This document shows, piece after piece, positions 25,177-34,923 of a DNA stretch of 64,000 bases; position 1 is the first letter of the stretch; every line of letters begins with the position of its first letter. The translations under genes were made by a program, and so were the position numbers. The notes below the pieces were generated by a model. That model searched no databases, was not told the origin of the DNA, and saw only the letters and a list, made by a program, of their open reading frames with translations. This stretch comes from Frankia sp. AgB32 (GTDB lineage: Bacteria > Actinomycetota > Actinomycetes > Frankiales > Frankiaceae), in contig NZ_JALKFX010000016.1 of assembly GCF_023243045.1 (NCBI RefSeq), positions 21,571 through 85,570 of the forward strand, given 5' to 3'.

Positions 25177-28100
25177 TGCGGATCCGCTCGTTCGGCCTGG
25201 AACGCTACGGCGCCTTCGAGGGTCGCGAGGTCGCGTTCGGCGCGGGCCTGACCCTGGTGGTCGGCGACAACGAGACGGGCAAGTCGACGACGCTGGCGGG
25301 ACTGTCGGATCTGCTGTGGGGTTTCCGCCCCCGCCATCAGGACCACACCTTCGCCGTCGGCACGCTGAGCCTCACCGCCCGGCTCGACCTGCCCGGCGGG
25401 CAGGAGGTCGATGTGCGCAGGCGCCGGACCGGGCTGTCGACGAGCCCGGACGGGCAGCCGTTCGCACCGCTGTGGGGCCACGACGGCCGTGAGCTGTGGC
25501 GCCGGGCGTTCGGCCTGTCGCTGGCGGATCTGCGCGACGGCGCCGACGCGGTCTTTCGCGGCGCGGGGGACCTCGCGGAGCTGGTGTTCGCGGCCCGCAG
25601 CGGACGGGCGGTGCACGAACTCGCCCAGGCGTTGGAGAAGGAACGAGACGGGCTCTACAAGTCGCACGGCAACGGCCGCAGGTCCCAGGTCCGGGCGGCG
25701 TGGAACGAGTTCACGCGGGCCCGCGACGGCGTCGAGGACGCCATGGTCAACGGGGAACTCGTCGCGGTCGCGGAGACCGAGCTGGCCCGGCACGAGGGCA
25801 GGGCCAGGGCCGCGGCAGCCCGGCTCGGCTCGGCCGCGGCCCGCCATGCCCGCGCCGAGCAGCGGTGCCGTGCCATGGCGGAGGTCCAGACCCTGCTCGG
25901 CCTGCGGGCCGAACGTGCCCGGCTGCTCGACGGCGGGCTGGTGCTGCCGGCCGGGCAGCTCGACGCGTTCGACGCCGTCCTCGACGTTCTCGACGACCTC
26001 GACACCGCGACCGGTGAGACCGGGTGGCTGCGGGCCGAGCACGACGAGAAGGCCGCCGAGCGGGCGGAGCTGCGCCTCGACGAGGCGCTGCTCACCGACG
26101 GTGACGCGATCAGCCGGCTGGAACGCCACGTCGAGGCCCGGACCGGGGACACCGCCGTCGCCGCCGACCACGACCGGGCCGCTGCGGAGCAGGCCGGGGA
26201 GGCCATCCGGCTGCTCCATGACCTCGTCGGCCCGGATGATCCGCGCCCGGCCGGGGAGCTGCTCGCCGCGCTGCACGTCCCCGTCGACGTCGCGGCCGGC
26301 CTGGACGCGCTGGGCGCCCGCGTCGACGCCCTGGGCGCCGAGGTCGCCCAGGCCGAGGAGACGGTCCGGGTGGCCTGCGCGCGGGAGGATGCCGCCGCCA
26401 CGGTGGCGCCGCACGATCCGATGCTGATCGGACTGTTGCGCGACGTGGTCACCACGATCCGCGCGGACGGTTCGGCCTCGGCGCTGTTCCGCGCGTCTGT
26501 GGACAGTGCGGCGACCGCGCTGGGGGATCGTCGCGACGCCCTCCGCCACGCGGGCGCGGGCGTCGTGGACGCGGCCGCGCCCGCGGCGCCGAGCCGGGAG
26601 AGGGTCCGCGACGCCTGCCAACGCCTCGCGGCGGCCGAAGACGCCTGGGACGGCACCGCGACGCAGGCCGCCGCCGCCGGTCAGGCCGTGGAGCAGGCAG
26701 GTCAGCAGCTGGCCCGCAAGGCCGACGGGCAGCGCCTGCCCGACCCGGCGGCCCTCGCCCGGGTCCGCGCGGAACGCGACGATCTGTGGGCCCGGCTCAC
26801 CAAGGCCGCGGCGGACGGGCTGAGCGCGGCCCGCGCCGAGGAACTGCTCCCCTGCCTGGCCACCACGACCCGCCGCGCCGACGACCTCGCCGACGACCTG
26901 CTCGCCCACGCCTCCGCCGCGGCGAAACACGCCCAGCTCCAGCGCGCTCTCGCCGAGGCCACCGAGCGCCACCGCGACGCCCTCACCGCCCACGAGCACG
27001 CCCATCACGCGCGGGACCAGGCCCGGCGCGACTGGGACGCCTTCTGGACCGACCTCGGGCTCACCCCACCGACACCGGAGCAGGCCGACGACGTCCGCCG
27101 CGCACTCGACGACGCCCAGGCGGCGCAGACCACGCTGCTCGCCGCGGAACGCCGCGGCACTGCCCTGAGCGCCCAGGCCGATGCCCAGCGCGCCACCCTC
27201 ACCGAGGCGCTCACGGCCCTGGGCCAGCCGCCGTCCGGCGGCGACCTCGACACTGTCCTCGCCGCCGCCGAACGGATCCTCACCGACGACGACGCCGCCC
27301 GCGAGGAACGCGCCAGCACCGCCCTGCACGCCCGCCAGACCACCGAGGCCCGCCGGGCCCACGCCGGGAAGACCGTCGAGCTGGACACCGCCCAGGAGCA
27401 GTGGGCCGCCGCGGCGCGAACCGCGGGCCTGCCCGCGACGATGACCCCGCCCGGCTGGGTGGCGCGGCGCGGCACGCTGGCCCAGGCCCAGGCGGCCCAC
27501 CACGCCGCGACGCAGGCCCGTGCGAGCGCGGCCGACGCCCGCCGCCGCCTCGACGCCTTCACCGAGGAGATCGCCGCGCTGGCCACCCGCCACGGCGAGG
27601 ACGGGCCCGGCGACGCAACCCCCGCGGCTGTCCTGGACCGCCTCGCCGCCCGACTCCGCGGCGCCTGTGAGGCCCAGGCCGCCGCGAAGGTCCTCGACCG
27701 CGCCGTCGCCGAGCTCACCGACCGTCTCGACAGCGCCGCCGAGCAGCACGCCACCGCCACCGCACGCCTGGACCGGCTGCGGGACGAGGCGGGCCTGTCC
27801 CGGGACCAGCCGCTGGCCGACATTCTCGACCGCAGCCGGGCGGTCCAGGCCGTGCGGGCACAGGAGACGGCCACCGCGGCGATGATCCGCACGGCGGCGC
27901 CCGAGGACGATCTCGAAACCCTGGTCAAGGAACTCGCCGACCGCGACGACGCCGACCTGGACCGGGACCTCACCGCCGCCGCGGAGGACCGCGACGCCTG
28001 CTCCGCCGCCCAGGACGCGGCCGCCCAGGTCCTCGGCGCGAGCCGCGAACGGCTCCGGCAGCTGCGCGACGGCCGCAGCGTCGCCGAGCAGCACGCCCAG

Positions 28101-28916
28101 GCCCAGGAACACCTCGCCCTGGTCGCCGAGGGGGCCGAGCGCTACCTCATCGCCACCATCGCCCAGCAACTGCTCCGCGAGCAGCTCGAAGCCCATGCGC
28201 GCCGCCACACCTCACCGCTGCTCGGCGACGCCGGGCGCCTGCTCGAACGCCTCACCGGCGGGACGTGCGTCGCGCTGCGCGCCGAGGACCGCGGCGACCA
28301 GCGGTCCCTGCGCGTCGTGCGCGCCGACGAGCTGGAACGCGCCCCCGGCGAGCTGTCCGAGGGCACCGCCGACCAGGTCTATCTCGCGCTGCGCCTCGCC
28401 GCGATCGACCAGCTGCAACGCGACCGGGCCGCCCGCGGCGACGTGCCCCTGCCCGTCGTCCTCGACGACGTGCTGATGGCCTTCGACGACCACCGCGCCG
28501 TCGCCGCCCTGCACGTCCTCGCGGAACTCGCCCGCCACTGGCAGATCATCGTGTTCAGCCACCACCGCCACCTCGCCGACCTCGTCGCCGCCGATCCGGT
28601 CCTGGCGGCAGCCACCCAGATCAGCCGGCTGCCCCAGGTGACCCCACCGCCCGGCCTGCGCGCCGCGGACCGGATCAGGGCCTCCGTGGCCACCGCGACC
28701 GCCACCGCCGGTCCCGGTGACATTGCCGTTGCCCGTTCCTCGCTGCCCTCGGCATCCTCCGGTCGTCCCCCGCGGGAACGGCCGTCAGCTCCGGCCGTCG
28801 ACCACGATCGGACGGAGATCCGTCGGTGGGCCCGGGAACACGGCTACCATGTCGGCGACCGGGGCCGCATAGCCCAGAACATCATCGATGCCTTCCACCA
28901 GGCACACGCCCACTGA
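25176..28916 (+). CDS. SbcC/YhaN-like SMC ATPase fused to a C-terminal Lsr2 DNA-binding domain
   Basis: The protein has 1246 residues. An N-terminal ABC head carries Walker A GDNETGKSTT (residues 30-39). About 900 residues of Ala/Arg/Glu-rich coiled coil follow, then the second head half with signature LSEGTADQVYLALRLAAI, Walker B PVVLDDVLMAFDDH and the H-loop VFSHHRHL. This is the Rad50/SbcC/YhaN plan. After a Ser/Pro linker the last 40 residues read EIRRWAREHGYHVGDRGRI plus AFHQAHA, matching the Lsr2 AT-hook-like DNA-binding domain. The fusion is in one frame with no repeat or break at the junction. I infer that the nuclease complex is directed to Lsr2-type, AT-rich DNA. GAGGAG precedes the ATG that overlaps the nuclease gene. 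Confidence 0.88.
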   Translation: MRIRSFGLERYGAFEGREVAFGAGLTLVVGDNETGKSTTLAGLSDLLWGFRPRHQDHTFAVGTLSLTARLDLPGGQEVDVRRRRTGLSTSPDGQPFAPLWGHDGRELWRRAFGLSLADLRDGADAVFRGAGDLAELVFAARSGRAVHELAQALEKERDGLYKSHGNGRRSQVRAAWNEFTRARDGVEDAMVNGELVAVAETELARHEGRARAAAARLGSAAARHARAEQRCRAMAEVQTLLGLRAERARLLDGGLVLPAGQLDAFDAVLDVLDDLDTATGETGWLRAEHDEKAAERAELRLDEALLTDGDAISRLERHVEARTGDTAVAADHDRAAAEQAGEAIRLLHDLVGPDDPRPAGELLAALHVPVDVAAGLDALGARVDALGAEVAQAEETVRVACAREDAAATVAPHDPMLIGLLRDVVTTIRADGSASALFRASVDSAATALGDRRDALRHAGAGVVDAAAPAAPSRERVRDACQRLAAAEDAWDGTATQAAAAGQAVEQAGQQLARKADGQRLPDPAALARVRAERDDLWARLTKAAADGLSAARAEELLPCLATTTRRADDLADDLLAHASAAAKHAQLQRALAEATERHRDALTAHEHAHHARDQARRDWDAFWTDLGLTPPTPEQADDVRRALDDAQAAQTTLLAAERRGTALSAQADAQRATLTEALTALGQPPSGGDLDTVLAAAERILTDDDAAREERASTALHARQTTEARRAHAGKTVELDTAQEQWAAAARTAGLPATMTPPGWVARRGTLAQAQAAHHAATQARASAADARRRLDAFTEEIAALATRHGEDGPGDATPAAVLDRLAARLRGACEAQAAAKVLDRAVAELTDRLDSAAEQHATATARLDRLRDEAGLSRDQPLADILDRSRAVQAVRAQETATAAMIRTAAPEDDLETLVKELADRDDADLDRDLTAAAEDRDACSAAQDAAAQVLGASRERLRQLRDGRSVAEQHAQAQEHLALVAEGAERYLIATIAQQLLREQLEAHARRHTSPLLGDAGRLLERLTGGTCVALRAEDRGDQRSLRVVRADELERAPGELSEGTADQVYLALRLAAIDQLQRDRAARGDVPLPVVLDDVLMAFDDHRAVAALHVLAELARHWQIIVFSHHRHLADLVAADPVLAAATQISRLPQVTPPPGLRAADRIRASVATATATAGPGDIAVARSSLPSASSGRPPRERPSAPAVDHDRTEIRRWAREHGYHVGDRGRIAQNIIDAFHQAHAH

Positions 28917-28997
28917 CGCCCGCTCCGTCACCCGTGACCCCGCTCAGCCATGCCCGAGAAGCATGATCGACATAATTCTGGCTCATACTGGGCGCAT

Positions 28998-29366
28998 GTG
29001 GAGGTCGTGTTGCACCCCGAGGTCGAGCAGTGGTTCCTCGATCTGTGCCGCACGGACTCCATCACCGCGGATCTGGTCGCCGAGGCAATCGACGTGCTCG
29101 CCGAGAACGGGCCGGGTCCTGGTCGCCCACTGGTCGACAGGCTCAAGGGCAGTACCTATCACCATATGAAGGAACTCCGACCAGGCTCGACCGGCACAAG
29201 CGAGATCCGAATGATTTTTGCCTTCGATCCGCATCGTGAAGCGGTCTTCCTCATTGCCGGCGACAAGTCCGGCGCCTGGCGCTCCTGGTATCAGACCGCG
29301 GTCCCGCTCGCAGACGAAAGATTCAGCGAACACCTGAGCTCACTCAAAGCACAGGAGGGGTCATGA
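28998..29366 (+). CDS. HigB/RelE-type toxin (Gp49-like)
   Basis: This 122-residue protein begins VEVVLHPEVEQWFLDLCR and has PLVDRLKGSTYHHMKELRPG, then EIRMIFAFDPHREAVFLIAGDKSG. That is the pattern of the phage-derived Gp49/HigB mRNA interferases that act on ribosomes. I chose the GTG at 28998; CATACT eight bases before it looks like a -10, so the message may be leaderless. An ATG at 28950 is possible but the extra residues look non-coding. The stop overlaps the antitoxin ATG (ATGA), and toxin-before-antitoxin order is typical of higBA. Confidence 0.85.
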   Translation: MEVVLHPEVEQWFLDLCRTDSITADLVAEAIDVLAENGPGPGRPLVDRLKGSTYHHMKELRPGSTGTSEIRMIFAFDPHREAVFLIAGDKSGAWRSWYQTAVPLADERFSEHLSSLKAQEGS

Positions 29367-29695
29367 CCACACCGGCGAGCTGGCGTGATGTCAAGGCCCG
29401 TGCGCGCGCGGCCGATCCCGAATGGGACATCGCCGCACGCACGTCCCGCCGCTCCGAGATGCGAGGGCGGATGCTCGCCTCGGTCAGTGGCGCGCAGCTC
29501 GCCGAGATCCGCGGGCAGCTCGGCGTCACCCAGGCACAGCTCGCCGAGGCCACCGGCCTGACCCAGGCGAGGATCAGCCAGATCGAGAGCGGCACGGCCA
29601 CCGGACTGGACGTCCTGCGCGCCTACATCACCGGCCTCGGCGGCCACGTCGACATCGTCGCCCGCATCGGCAACGTCCACCTCAACATCGCCTGA
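29363..29695 (+). CDS. HigA-type antitoxin, XRE helix-turn-helix
   Basis: This 110-residue protein ends in an XRE-type helix-turn-helix, IRGQLGVTQAQLAEATGLTQ then ARISQIESG, followed by a short C-terminal strand region (HVDIVARIGNVHLNIA). It should neutralise the adjacent toxin and repress the operon. The four-base ATGA overlap couples its translation to the toxin. The pair lies between the Lsr2-tagged ATPase and a broken ATPase-nuclease gene, within the defence-like island. Confidence 0.9.
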   Translation: MTTPASWRDVKARARAADPEWDIAARTSRRSEMRGRMLASVSGAQLAEIRGQLGVTQAQLAEATGLTQARISQIESGTATGLDVLRAYITGLGGHVDIVARIGNVHLNIA

Positions 29696-29772
29696 CCGCG
29701 CGCCTTCGACGGGAGGATCAGTCGACATCACCTTCGTCAGGCGCACGTCAGCTGACCACCCGATGTTCTCCG

Positions 29773-31351
29773 TTACCCGCGCAGCAGGGTGACCGGGCGG
29801 CCGGCGGGGCTGAGGGTGGTGGTGATGGCGGTGCGTTCGTCGATGGCGGGGGCGGCGGGGCGCTGGTCGAAGATGGCGAGGGCGCCGGTGTCGAGACCGA
29901 GCCGGTCGAGGTAGCGGTCAAGCTGGGCGAGGCCCTGGCGCAGCGGATCCGCCCAGGTCGGGCGCCAGGTCTTGATTTCCAGCGCCTCGCGCTGGACGCG
30001 GCGGGAGCCGTCGGGGGCCCGGTAGGGCCAGCGGACATGCAGGTCGATGCGGCCCGAACCGACCGCGTATTCACGCTCGACGAACCCACCGCCGTTCACG
30101 ACCCGCCGAAGGTAGCCCATGAGGATCAGGTGGGGGGCCGCCTCGGGGTAGAAACCCGTCCCGAGAAGGAATTCGCCGTTCTCGATCCACCAGTCGGCGA
30201 ACTCGTCGAGCACCTTGGGAAAGTCGAAGCTGCCGTCCGGTCGGACGAACGAGCGGGGATCGGCGGTGACGCTTTCCTGGACGCTCGACGACAGGACCCG
30301 AGCGATGACCTCCCGGTAGATCGGATTCGCGACCCGCACGGGCGCCGTCGCCGCGATCAGGCCAAGATCACGGACGTAGACGAGGTCGTCGTCGTAGGGC
30401 TCGAGGGCGAGCGGATCTCCCGTCAGCAGGGGGGCGATGATGCGCCGGACCCGCGGTTCGGCGAGCCTGGCAGCCAGCGAGTCCAGATGCGTGGCTCGCT
30501 CCAGGACGAGTCGTTCCTTCGCTTCGTCCAGCTGCGCGACGCTGATTGTTTCAGTGCTGGCCCCCGTCATTTTCTCGACGACCTCGCGGGCGAGCGCGTT
30601 GACCAGCCACGGCTGGCCGCCGGTCAGTTCGTAGGCATGGTCGACGGCGCCGGGGGCGAACCGCTGCCCGGTCTGCGCGGTGTGCTGGCCGTAGAGCTCG
30701 GCGACCTCGGCCGGGGTGAAGTCCCCAAGCCGCAGGGATTCCACTTTCACGTTGAACGGGCTCGCGGTCCCCAGCCGGTCAGGATCGCCGCCGGCGAGAA
30801 CCTTGTAGTCGCGCACGTCGCGCAGACCGCACAGCGCGACGGAGACGGGGAAGTCCCGGGATCGCGTCGGGAAGCCGGCACGCAGCTGGCGCAGCACGCT
30901 GATCAGGCTCTGTCCGCGCAGCGCGTCGATCTCGTCGAAGAACAGCACGAGGGGCCGCGGGCAGGTCAGCGCCCACGTTCGCAGGGCCACCTGGAGCAGG
31001 CTGCCCGCCGACTCCGCGGGCCAGGCCGACGGACGGAGATCCGGCGCCAGCTGACTCTCGGCGTTGATCCTGATCTGCGCGAGAATGTCATGGTTGGCCG
31101 CGCCGTAGTCGTCACCGGCAGCTTCGGCGACCTCGCAGGAGAAATGTAGTGCCGCGTGGCGGCCCCCGGGCGGTCAGGTCCTGCGCGAGCGCACGCAGCG
31201 CCGTCGTCTTACCGGTCTGGCGGGGGGCGTGGACAACGAAGTAGGCAGACTGATCGACCAGGCCCGGCGCCTCCGGCAGCCGTTCCAACGCCGGGATCAT
31301 GTAATGATCGACCGGGTCACACGGACCAGCCGTGTTGAACCGACGGCTCAC
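29773..31351 (-). pseudogene. AAA ATPase with PD-(D/E)xK nuclease domain, single frameshift
   Basis: The N-terminal part (from 31351) reads MSRRFNTAGPCDPVDHY then the P-loop HAPRQTGKTTALRAL. Near 31163-31167 the frame is lost. Deleting one C from that run of five restores a continuous protein through RHAALHFSCEVAEAAGDDYG to Walker B PLVLFFDEIDALRG and on to a C-terminal nuclease-like core (SGRIDLHVRWPY, ALEIKTWRP). The repaired length is about 525 residues. The family is an AAA ATPase joined to a PD-(D/E)xK domain, often found in accessory DNA. The rest is intact, so this is either recent inactivation or a sequencing error. It is convergent with the higBA-like pair. Confidence 0.8.
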
Positions 31352-31514
31352 CCGATCACTCTTCCCAAGCGTCCTTCACGCAGGTCCGCCACGGCATGCT
31401 CCGCTCGCCAGCCTACCTTGATCGACATGCGGCGAAGATCTGGTGATCCAGACGCAGGAGGAGCCGTGACGACACCGTCGAACCGGCGAGTGCGGAGGCG
31501 TCGATGATCCGCGC

Positions 31515-31748
31515 TCAGCGCATGCCGGTGGCGGCTTGTGCGTCGGACAGCGTGGGCCAGCCGGTGCCGAGCATCATCCAGCCGTCGTGGCCGGAAAGGC
31601 GGTTGATGGGATCGTGCACCTTGATCTGCCAGTTACCGGCGCTGGTTTCCCGGGCGTAGGCGGATTTGCCCTCGTACGTCCCGTAATAACTACCGAGATC
31701 TGCTGTCGGCTCGACGTTCGCGGGGCCGGGTACGTCTTCGGAGGTCAT
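31515..31748 (-). CDS. Small hypothetical protein
   Basis: This 77-residue protein starts at the ATG at 31748 (GGGAGCCGCAC upstream). It contains SYYGTYEGKSAYARETS and NWQIKVHDPINRLSGHDGW, which look like short beta strands, and ends SDAQAATGMR. No family is recognised. It has a coding-like composition and a good ribosome binding site, so I think it is real. Its neighbours are a broken ATPase gene and a broken DUF2786 gene. Confidence 0.5.
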   Translation of the reverse strand: MTSEDVPGPANVEPTADLGSYYGTYEGKSAYARETSAGNWQIKVHDPINRLSGHDGWMMLGTGWPTLSDAQAATGMR

Positions 31749-31984
31749 GTGCGGCTCCCACCGGGCGGTCACCGGGACACCCGGCGGTGAGCGGTCCTGC
31801 TCGCGGGGCGCAGCGGATGGCAGCGGTCCCCGACCCGGGTCGGTTGGTCCTCAGCACCCTTATCGTAGGCCCTCGTTGCCATCCGGGCCGCCAACGGCTC
31901 GCGCGATCAGGTCACAGGCCCGACGCCGCAACGGCGCCGAGATGGTGGCCGCCGGCCCGGGCCGACTCGGCACGTCACGCCCGG

Positions 31985-33342
31985 TCAACCGGTTGGGTCG
32001 GCGGTGACCTGGTCGCGGGTGTGCAGGGAGGCGAGGTCTGCGGCGGCGCGGCCCGACGCCCATCCCTCGCCGTCGGTCGCCGTCACCGACTGGGAGACGA
32101 TGTCCGGGAACATCGTCTCGGTCGCCTCCCGGACGGAATCGGTGCGGGCGGCGAGCACGGGCAGCAGCCGGTCGTCGCCCGTCTCGGCCGCGGCCTGCTC
32201 GCTTGCCTGCTCGGTCGCGGCGCGCAGGCGCTGGCCGATGCGGATCGCGAACGACGCGAGGAACGACTGGCGGAACGACCGGGTGCGGGAACGCCCGTGG
32301 CGGTCCTGGCGGGACCCGGCGCGCATCATCGCCGAGGTCGCCTGGACCAGCAGCGACGTGTAGAGCAGTTCGACGGCGTCGAGATCGGACTCGAAGCCGA
32401 TCACGGTGGTGAAGCCGAGGCTCTTCGACCACACCGCTCGGGCGCGGTTCGCGTCGGCGACCACGTCGAGCAGGCTGGCCTTGGCGACCTCGTAGGGGTT
32501 GTCGACGCCGATCCGCCGGCCCCCGGCTTCACGCGGGTGTCCTGTTTCGCCGCGAGCAGTGCCTCGTCGATGCTGTGCCGGGCCATGAGCTGCTGGGCCT
32601 TGGCGGTCAGCGCCTCGGCCTCCTCGGCGAACCCGGTCGACTCGGCCTTCGCCAGCAGCCCGCGGACCTTGTCGAGGATGCGCGTGTCCGCACCGTGACC
32701 GGCGGTGCTGGTCCCGCCCTGGCCGGTGCCCGGCGGCGGGCACAGGGTTTCGATCCTGGGCATCGCGTGCAGCACCCCGAGCAGGACCAGGGCATCAGCG
32801 AGCACCGCCGCCCGGTCGCGGCCCTCCCGCTCGCCCCAGCGGTCCAGCCACTCGTCGTCGCGCTCCCACCAGACGGCGGCGTCGAGGCCTCGCAGCTGCG
32901 CCGTCCACCGCTCGTCCACGGTGGCGGCGGCATACCGACGCATCTGGGCGGCGATCGCGTCGACGGCGAGCCGGGCGTGACGCTGGCCCGCCTGGCGGAT
33001 CACCATGCGGTGCACGTCGAGCGGCTGCCAGCCGTCCTCCCACGTGGCCTCGACGACGCGGTCGAACCAGCCCACCAGGCTGCGGTTGACAACCCGGCGC
33101 CCGCCTGCCCCGCCCGGCGGGTCGGCGAGAATCTCCACCTGCTTCGCGAACGCCTCGTGGTCCTCGGCGAGCTGTGCGTTGACCCCGGCGGCGACCAGCA
33201 GGTCGGCCACCTGCAGGAGCTGCTCCCGCTGGCTGCGTTCCTCCTGGAAGAATCCCGCCGAGGAGCCGGCGGCCCGGGCTCGGCCGTGGCTCGTGCGCGC
33301 CTTCTGCTTGGCCTTGCGTCGTTCACGGTTTCGGCTGCCCAT
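31985..33342 (-). pseudogene. DUF2786 protein, first copy, frameshifted
   Basis: The gene starts at the ATG at 33342 (GAGGGGTGGGA upstream) with a Lys/Arg-rich MGSRNRERRKAKQKA N-terminus. It reads through the DUF2786 core (KVRGLLAKAESTGFAEEAEA, QQLMARHSIDEALLA) until a run of five C at 32520-32524. There the frame shifts; one extra base would restore RRIGVDNPYEVAKASLLDVV and a normal C-terminus ending at 31985. The intact paralogue at 41431-42819 has no such shift and gives the alignment. Loss of one base from a G/C run is the simplest explanation. Function of the family is unknown; the basic N-terminus suggests nucleic-acid contact. Confidence 0.85.
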
Positions 33343-33516
33343 TCCCACCCCTCACCCTGCCCGGTCTCCTGCCCAGTGTCGCAAACGCCGGTCGGCCCAC
33401 CCGGGTCGGTTCCCGAGACTGAAGTGGGCCTGGCTGTGGTCTCGACGGGGCCGGGTCGACGCCGACCGCGCGCCCGCGGCGGGCAGGGCCGGATCAGGGT
33501 TGCCAGTGCGGCTGGG

Positions 33517-34140
33517 TCAGAGGTCGGCGCAGGCCACTCGCTTGGTCAGGGCGCCGACGGGGTGGATGACCACGGACTTCGCGCCGTCGCCGACGGGCCG
33601 GGCGTTGGTGACCGTCGCCGTGCTCGCGCCGGCGGCATCGGCGTCGACGGTCAGATGCACCTCGTTGGGCGGCGTGGCCGGGCCGTTCGGGTCGAACATG
33701 AAATGGCCACCGCCGTTGTCCTGCGCGCATGGCTTGGCGTGCAGGTGGGCGACGTAGTGCGCGTTCGGCGCCAGGCCGGTCACCGCCACCGTGAGGGTGG
33801 TCCCGGTGGTGGCCTCCTGCGCCAGCCAGGCGGTGCCCCGGACCCCGTCGAGCCCCGCCGGCCGGGTGTTCAGCAGCACGAACGTCGACCTGCGCGCGCC
33901 GGCGATCTGGCTGGCCGGCGTCGCCGACGGATCGATCATCGGCGCCATGGACGTCGTGGCCGACGCCGACGCCGTGGTCGACTCATGGGCCGATTCCGGG
34001 GCATGGGCCGAGACGCCCGCCGGCGCCGCGGTACCGGACGCCGTGGTGTCGTCCCCGCAGCCGGCCGCCAGTGCGGCGATCACGATCAGTCCACCGATCA
34101 TCCCTGCGCCGGCACGTCCCCGCGTGAGACCGCGAACCAT
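33517..34140 (-). CDS. SodC-like lipoprotein, copy 1
   Basis: This 207-residue protein has a lipoprotein signal: MIGGLIVIAALAAGCGDD with the lipobox Cys. A Ser/Ala/Thr-rich linker precedes a Cu/Zn superoxide-dismutase-like domain with HYVAHLHAKPC, NGGGHFMFDPNG and SVVIHPVG. These correspond to the HxH, GGHF and IH copper/zinc positions of SodC. The spacing is altered and some metal ligands of true SodC are not evident, so enzymatic activity is unsure. It would be anchored outside the membrane. A second copy lies at 36563-37165 with a similar upstream sequence. Confidence 0.75.
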   Translation of the reverse strand: MVRGLTRGRAGAGMIGGLIVIAALAAGCGDDTTASGTAAPAGVSAHAPESAHESTTASASATTSMAPMIDPSATPASQIAGARRSTFVLLNTRPAGLDGVRGTAWLAQEATTGTTLTVAVTGLAPNAHYVAHLHAKPCAQDNGGGHFMFDPNGPATPPNEVHLTVDADAAGASTATVTNARPVGDGAKSVVIHPVGALTKRVACADL

Positions 34141-34284
34141 GAAAATCTTCTCCCGCCTGTGGCTGTGTCGGTCGACCGCCATGGTCGACCGCGACGCACC
34201 ACCTTGGCGCGCTCCGACGCGCCAGCACCCGAACTGTCGCGAATGCGCCAGGTCGACCCGCCGGACGAGCCCCCCTGACCAGGC

Positions 34285-34920
34285 ACGCGTGTTGCAGGTG
34301 CGTCGTGAGCAGCCGTCGGAGGCGTCGCGTGTGATCTCGTCGGTCGCGAAGCGGCTGGATGTGCATCCGGCGACGCTGCGGCTGTGGGTGAACCAGGCTG
34401 AGGTCGACCCTCGTCCGGGAACCACCTCGCCGGACGTGGCGCGTATCGCCGAGCTGGAACGTGAGAATCGTGAGCTGAAGCGCGCGAACGAGATCCTGAA
34501 AGCGGCGTCGGTTTTCTTCGCGCGGGAGCTCGGCCCGCGACTGCCGCGGTAGTCGCGTTCATCGACCAGCGCAAGGAAGACCTCGGTGGGGTCGAGCCGA
34601 GCTGTGATGTGTTGCGGGTTGCCCCGTCGTCGTACTACGCCGCGAGGAAGCGTCCGCCGTCGGCGCGTTCCCTGCGCGACGCCGAGCTCCTCGTCGAGAT
34701 CGAGCGGGTGTGGGAGGAGGACTACGAGGTGTACGGCGCGCGGAAGGTGTGGCGGGTGTTGAACCGGGAGGGGATCGCGGTGGCCCGGTGCATGGTGGAG
34801 CGCCTGATGCGGGCGGCCGGGCTGACCGGGGTGCTGCGCCGCGGGGCCAGGCCCCGCACGACCCGCGCCGATCTGGCCGCGCCCAGGCCGGCGAACCTGG
34901 TGGACCGGCAGTTGACCGCG
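34285..34920 (+). mobile_element. IS3-family remnant (OrfA fragment plus N-terminal OrfB)
   Basis: From about 34285 the plus strand encodes an OrfA fragment (VLQVRREQPSEASRVISSVA, VHPATLRLWVNQAEVDP and the leucine-zipper-like LERENRELKRANEILKAAS) ending at 34552. The start of OrfA is missing. OrfB begins about 34554 in another frame, as usual for IS3 frameshift pairs, with VAPSSYYAARKRPPS and DYEVYGARKVWRVLNREGI. It breaks off at about 34920, before the DDE catalytic core. The element cannot move by itself. No terminal repeats are visible. Confidence 0.8.
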
Positions 34921-34923
34921 GCG

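Noticed and set aside
25092..28208. Minus-strand open frame of 1038 codons opposite the ATPase
   Set aside because: The plus strand has Walker A, signature and Walker B motifs at the right spacing. The minus frame is Gly/Arg-rich noise.
31163..32524. Programmed frameshifting in the two broken genes
   Set aside because: The runs are short, there is no clear slippery heptamer with a downstream structure, and the DUF2786 paralogue is encoded in one frame. Decay or sequencing error is simpler.
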